Shown: in pieces, positions 5,440-7,149 of the stretch
Position numbering within the stretch: position 1 is the stretch's first letter
How the letters are laid out: each line of letters starts with the position of its first letter
Assembly: GCA_028275195.1 (NCBI GenBank)
Contig: JAPWVC010000065.1
Location: 1 to 7,149, forward strand
Direction: 5' to 3'
Length of the DNA stretch: 7,149 nt
Origin: Candidatus Acetothermia bacterium
GTDB lineage: Bacteria > Bipolaricaulota > Bipolaricaulia > RBG-16-55-9 > JANLFV01
Program-made: the position numbers and the translations under genes
The notes under the pieces: generated by a model
The model's database searches: none
What the model saw: the letters and a program-made list of their open reading frames with translations, nothing else
Told to the model about the DNA's origin: nothing

Positions 5440-5804
5440 TCCAGCAGAGGACGATCCTCAAGGTCGCGGACAACTCCGGGGCCCGCGAGGTCCGCTGCAT
5501 CGCCATCCTCAAGCGGGGGAAGGCCAAGGGCGGACGGATCGGGGACATCGTGGTCGGCTCGGTCCAGAAGAGGCTCCCCACCAGCGATATCCCCAAGGGG
5601 AAGGTCGTCAGAGGGGTGATCGTCCGCTCTCGTGACCGGCTCCGCCGGGAGGATGGGAGCTATATCAGGTTCGACGACAACGCGATCGTCCTCATCAATG
5701 ACCAGATGGAGCCGCTCGGGACAAGAGTCTTCGGCCCGGTGGCACGGGAATTAAGGGCCAAGGGGTTCCTCCGGATCATCTCCTTGGCCTCGGAGGTCCT
5801 CTAG
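5436..5804 (+). CDS. rplN: Large ribosomal subunit protein L14 (uL14)
   Basis: L14 lies on the intersubunit face of the 50S, makes bridges to 16S rRNA and is the binding site of the silencing factor RsfS. The product is 122 residues, the standard bacterial length. It reads MIQQRTILKVADNSGAREVR, CIAILKRGKAKGGRIGDIVV, then GKVVRGVIVRSRDRLRREDG, SYIRFDDNAIVLINDQMEPL and GTRVFGPVARELRAKGFLRI, ending ISLASEVL. No gaps or odd residues are visible. A purine-rich GGAGGAGGG stretch at 5422-5430 precedes the ATG, 5 nt away. It ends in TAG, and rplX begins at the very next base. Confidence 0.98.
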   Translation: MIQQRTILKVADNSGAREVRCIAILKRGKAKGGRIGDIVVGSVQKRLPTSDIPKGKVVRGVIVRSRDRLRREDGSYIRFDDNAIVLINDQMEPLGTRVFGPVARELRAKGFLRIISLASEVL

Positions 5805-6131
5805 ATGGAGGGGCAGATGAGGAAGGTCCGGAAGGGCGACATCGTGAAGGTCATCGCCGGGCGGGACCGCGGGAAGGTCGGGGAGGTCTTGCGCGTCTTC
5901 CCTGCTGAGGATAGAATTATCGTCAAGGGCGTCAATATGGTGAAGCGCCACCAGCGCCCGACCGCGCGGATGCGCGAAGGCGGGATCATCGAGCGGGAAG
6001 GGAAGATCCATATCTCCAATGTCTTGGTCATCTGCCCGGAGTGCGATACCCCCACGCGGGTCGGGTTCGCGCTGGGCCCTGAGGGGGAGAAGCTGAGGAA
6101 GTGCAAGCAGTGTGGGAGGACCTTCCCATGA
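5805..6131 (+). CDS. rplX: Large ribosomal subunit protein L24 (uL24), zinc-ribbon form
   Basis: L24 is one of the two initiators of 50S assembly and lies near the tunnel exit. The product is 108 residues. The KOW motif is at residues 10-31 (GDIVKVIAGRDRGKVGEVLR), followed by KGVNMVKRHQRPT and GGIIEREGKIHISNVLVICP. The C-terminal part carries cysteines at 77, 80, 100 and 103 (CPEC and CKQC), a likely zinc ribbon of a kind seen in many bacterial L24s and lost in others. Two starts are possible: ATG 5805 with GGAGG at 5792-5796 (8 nt), or ATG 5817 (MRKVRKGD, closer to the typical family start) with GGAGG at 5807-5811 (5 nt). The TGA overlaps the rplE ATG by 4 nt. Confidence 0.96.
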   Translation: MEGQMRKVRKGDIVKVIAGRDRGKVGEVLRVFPAEDRIIVKGVNMVKRHQRPTARMREGGIIEREGKIHISNVLVICPECDTPTRVGFALGPEGEKLRKCKQCGRTFP

Positions 6132-6661
6132 TGCTCTACGAGCGGTTCAAGAAGGAGATCGTCCCCAAGCTGATGGCGGAGTTGGGGTATAAGAATATCA
6201 TGCAAGTCCCGCGGATCGAGAAGGTCGTGATCAACTGCGGGGTCTCGGAGACGGACAACCCCAAGGTCCTCGAGGGGGTGGTCCGGGACCTCTCCTTGAT
6301 CACCGGCCAGCGGCCGGTGGTGACCCGGGCGAAGCGCTCGATCTCGGACTTCAAGATCACTAAGGGGAAGCCGGTCGGGTGTATGGTCACCCTCCGGGGT
6401 GTCCGGGCCTATGCCTTCTTGGAGAAGCTCTTCAATCTCGTCCTCCCCAAGACAAGGGACTTCCGGGGGCTATCAAGCGCCTCATTCGACGGGCGAGGGA
6501 ACTACAGCCTCGGCCTCGATGAGCAATTGGTCTTCCCCGAGATCAAGTATGACGAGATCGAGAAGGTCCAGGGGATGGACATCACGATCGTCACGACCGC
6601 CAAGACCGATCGGGAAGGGTATTATCTCTTGAAGGAGCTCGGGCTGCCGTTCAAGGATTAG
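6128..6661 (+). CDS. rplE: Large ribosomal subunit protein L5 (uL5)
   Basis: L5 binds 5S rRNA in the central protuberance and contacts P-site tRNA. The product is 177 residues, close to the usual 179. It reads LYERFKKEIVPKLMAELGYK, NIMQVPRIEKVVINCGV, TGQRPVVTRAKRSISDFKIT, KGKPVGCMVTLRG, then DFRGLSSASFDGRGNYSLGL and EQLVFPEIKYDEIEKVQGMD, ending ITIVTTAKTDREGYYLLKEL. The ATG at 6128 is chosen because GGGAGG at 6114-6119 is 8 nt upstream; the next codon, ATG 6131, is 11 nt away. An in-frame start at 6101 would lie inside the zinc ribbon of L24 and is not supported. It ends in TAG, 2 nt before rpsZ. Confidence 0.97.
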   Translation: MMLYERFKKEIVPKLMAELGYKNIMQVPRIEKVVINCGVSETDNPKVLEGVVRDLSLITGQRPVVTRAKRSISDFKITKGKPVGCMVTLRGVRAYAFLEKLFNLVLPKTRDFRGLSSASFDGRGNYSLGLDEQLVFPEIKYDEIEKVQGMDITIVTTAKTDREGYYLLKELGLPFKD

Positions 6662-6663
6662 CG

Positions 6664-6849
6664 ATGGCGAAGAAGGCGTTAATCATCAAGTCCCAGAGGG
6701 AGCCGAAGTTCCCGGTCCGGAAGCACAACCGCTGCCGGATCTGCGGCCGGCCGGGGGGCTATATCCGTGACTTTGGGGTCTGTCGGCTCTGCTTCCGCGA
6801 GCTGGCCCATCGGGGGATGATCCCCGGGGTGAAGAAAGCGAGTTGGTAG
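6664..6849 (+). CDS. rpsZ: Small ribosomal subunit protein S14, zinc-binding type Z (uS14)
   Basis: S14 is a 30S head protein near the A site, added late in assembly. The product is 61 residues, the length of the short zinc-binding form, not the ~100-residue zinc-free form of E. coli. It begins MAKKALIIKSQREPKFPVRK. The zinc ligands are Cys24, Cys27, Cys40 and Cys43 (CX2C-X12-CX2C), and it ends with the conserved RELAHRGMIPGVKKASW. An AAGGA at 6653-6657 lies 6 nt before the ATG, inside the end of rplE. It ends in TAG and is 2 nt from rpsH. The symbol rpsZ (type Z rpsN) is used to mark the zinc form. Confidence 0.98.
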   Translation: MAKKALIIKSQREPKFPVRKHNRCRICGRPGGYIRDFGVCRLCFRELAHRGMIPGVKKASW

Positions 6850-6851
6850 GA

Positions 6852-7149
6852 ATGGACCCGATAGCGGACATGCTCACGAGGATCAGGAACGCCAATGAGC
6901 GCTTCCTCCCGGAAGTCCGCCTCCCCGCCTCCCGCCTCAAGGAGGAGATCGCCCGGGTCCTCGAAGAGGAGGGCTATATCACCGGCTACAAGGTCGAGGA
7001 GGACGGGGCCAAGCGGACGATGACCATCTTCCTCAAGTATAAGGGGAAGCGAGGGAAGGAGCGGGTGATCACCGGGCTCGAGCGGGTGAGCAAGCCCTCT
7101 CGCCGAATCTACCTCGGGAAGGACGAGATCCCTAAGGTCCGCGGCGGCT
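6852..7149 (+). CDS. rpsH: Small ribosomal subunit protein S8 (uS8), 3' truncated by window
   Basis: S8 binds helix 21 of 16S rRNA in the platform of the 30S subunit; in E. coli it also represses the spc operon by binding its own mRNA. The first 99 residues of about 130 are present. They read MDPIADMLTRIRNANERFLP, RLPASRLKEEIARVLEEEGY, then TMTIFLKYKGKRGKERVITG and LERVSKPSRRIYLGKDEIPK, ending VRGG at the window edge. The distinctive C-terminal STSKGxMTD-type region lies beyond the window. The start at 6852 matches the family (MTDPIADMLTRIRNA) but is one residue shorter. No good Shine-Dalgarno is seen: AGGA at 6848-6851 is adjacent to the ATG. Coupling to the S14 stop 2 nt away probably supplies initiation. 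Confidence 0.96.
   Translation, partial: MDPIADMLTRIRNANERFLPEVRLPASRLKEEIARVLEEEGYITGYKVEEDGAKRTMTIFLKYKGKRGKERVITGLERVSKPSRRIYLGKDEIPKVRGG

Noticed and set aside
6101..6127. A longer L5 start giving a nine-residue N-terminal extension
   Set aside because: It would begin inside the L24 zinc-ribbon codons without a ribosome-binding site; ATG 6128 has GGGAGG at 8 nt and fits the family length.
1..7149. Possible mobile element, CRISPR array, RNA gene or new system hidden in the cluster
   Set aside because: Coding sequence with clear family matches covers essentially every base, the largest gap is 15 nt, and no spaced direct repeats, terminal inverted repeats or tRNA/rRNA sequence were seen on either strand.

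Overview
The window is an unbroken run of translation-machinery genes, all on the + strand: the 3' end of fusA (EF-G), then rpsJ-rplC-rplD-rplW-rplB-rpsS-rplV-rpsC-rplP-rpmC-rpsQ-rplN-rplX-rplE-rpsZ and a truncated rpsH. This is the classic bacterial S10 cluster fused to the start of the spc cluster, preceded by the end of the str cluster. Both ends are cut by the window: EF-G lacks its N-terminal part and S8 lacks its C-terminus.

The host is a bacterium. S10, L23, L16, L29, S17, L14 and L24 are all bacterial in form, and L16, L29 and S14 match the bacterial families along their length. The DNA is GC-rich (clearly above 60% by eye), with C/G-ending codons, frequent CGG/AGG arginine codons and strong Shine-Dalgarno sites (GGAGG, GAGGTGAT). 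S14 is the short zinc-ribbon type and L24 keeps a four-cysteine zinc ribbon, as in Thermus and many other lineages outside the enterobacteria. I cannot name a phylum. The divergent EF-G tail and the missing tuf gene suggest a lineage away from the well-studied model groups.

Layout: 1-426 is EF-G domains IV (end) and V. After 3 nt comes the S10 block, 430-5439, encoding S10, L3, L4, L23, L2, S19, L22, S3, L16, L29 and S17. The spc block, 5436-7149, encodes L14, L24, L5, S14 and S8. Junctions range from a 23-nt overlap to a 15-nt gap; no gap can hold a promoter, a terminator or an E. coli-type L4-responsive leader. The usual operon break points (fusA/rpsJ and rpsQ/rplN) are closed by 3 nt and by an ATGA overlap. 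Transcription therefore probably enters from upstream in the str region and runs through as one unit, with translational coupling between genes. No stretch over 300 bases lacks a gene.

I see no mobile element, CRISPR array, RNA gene or new system. The points worth a second look are: (1) an apparent one-base frameshift near the end of rpsC, where a neighbouring frame carries a much more S3-like tail ending just before rplP; (2) the absence of tuf between fusA and rpsJ; (3) a start-codon conflict in rplV; (4) frequent TAG stops in highly expressed genes; (5) unusual substitutions in EF-G domain V.
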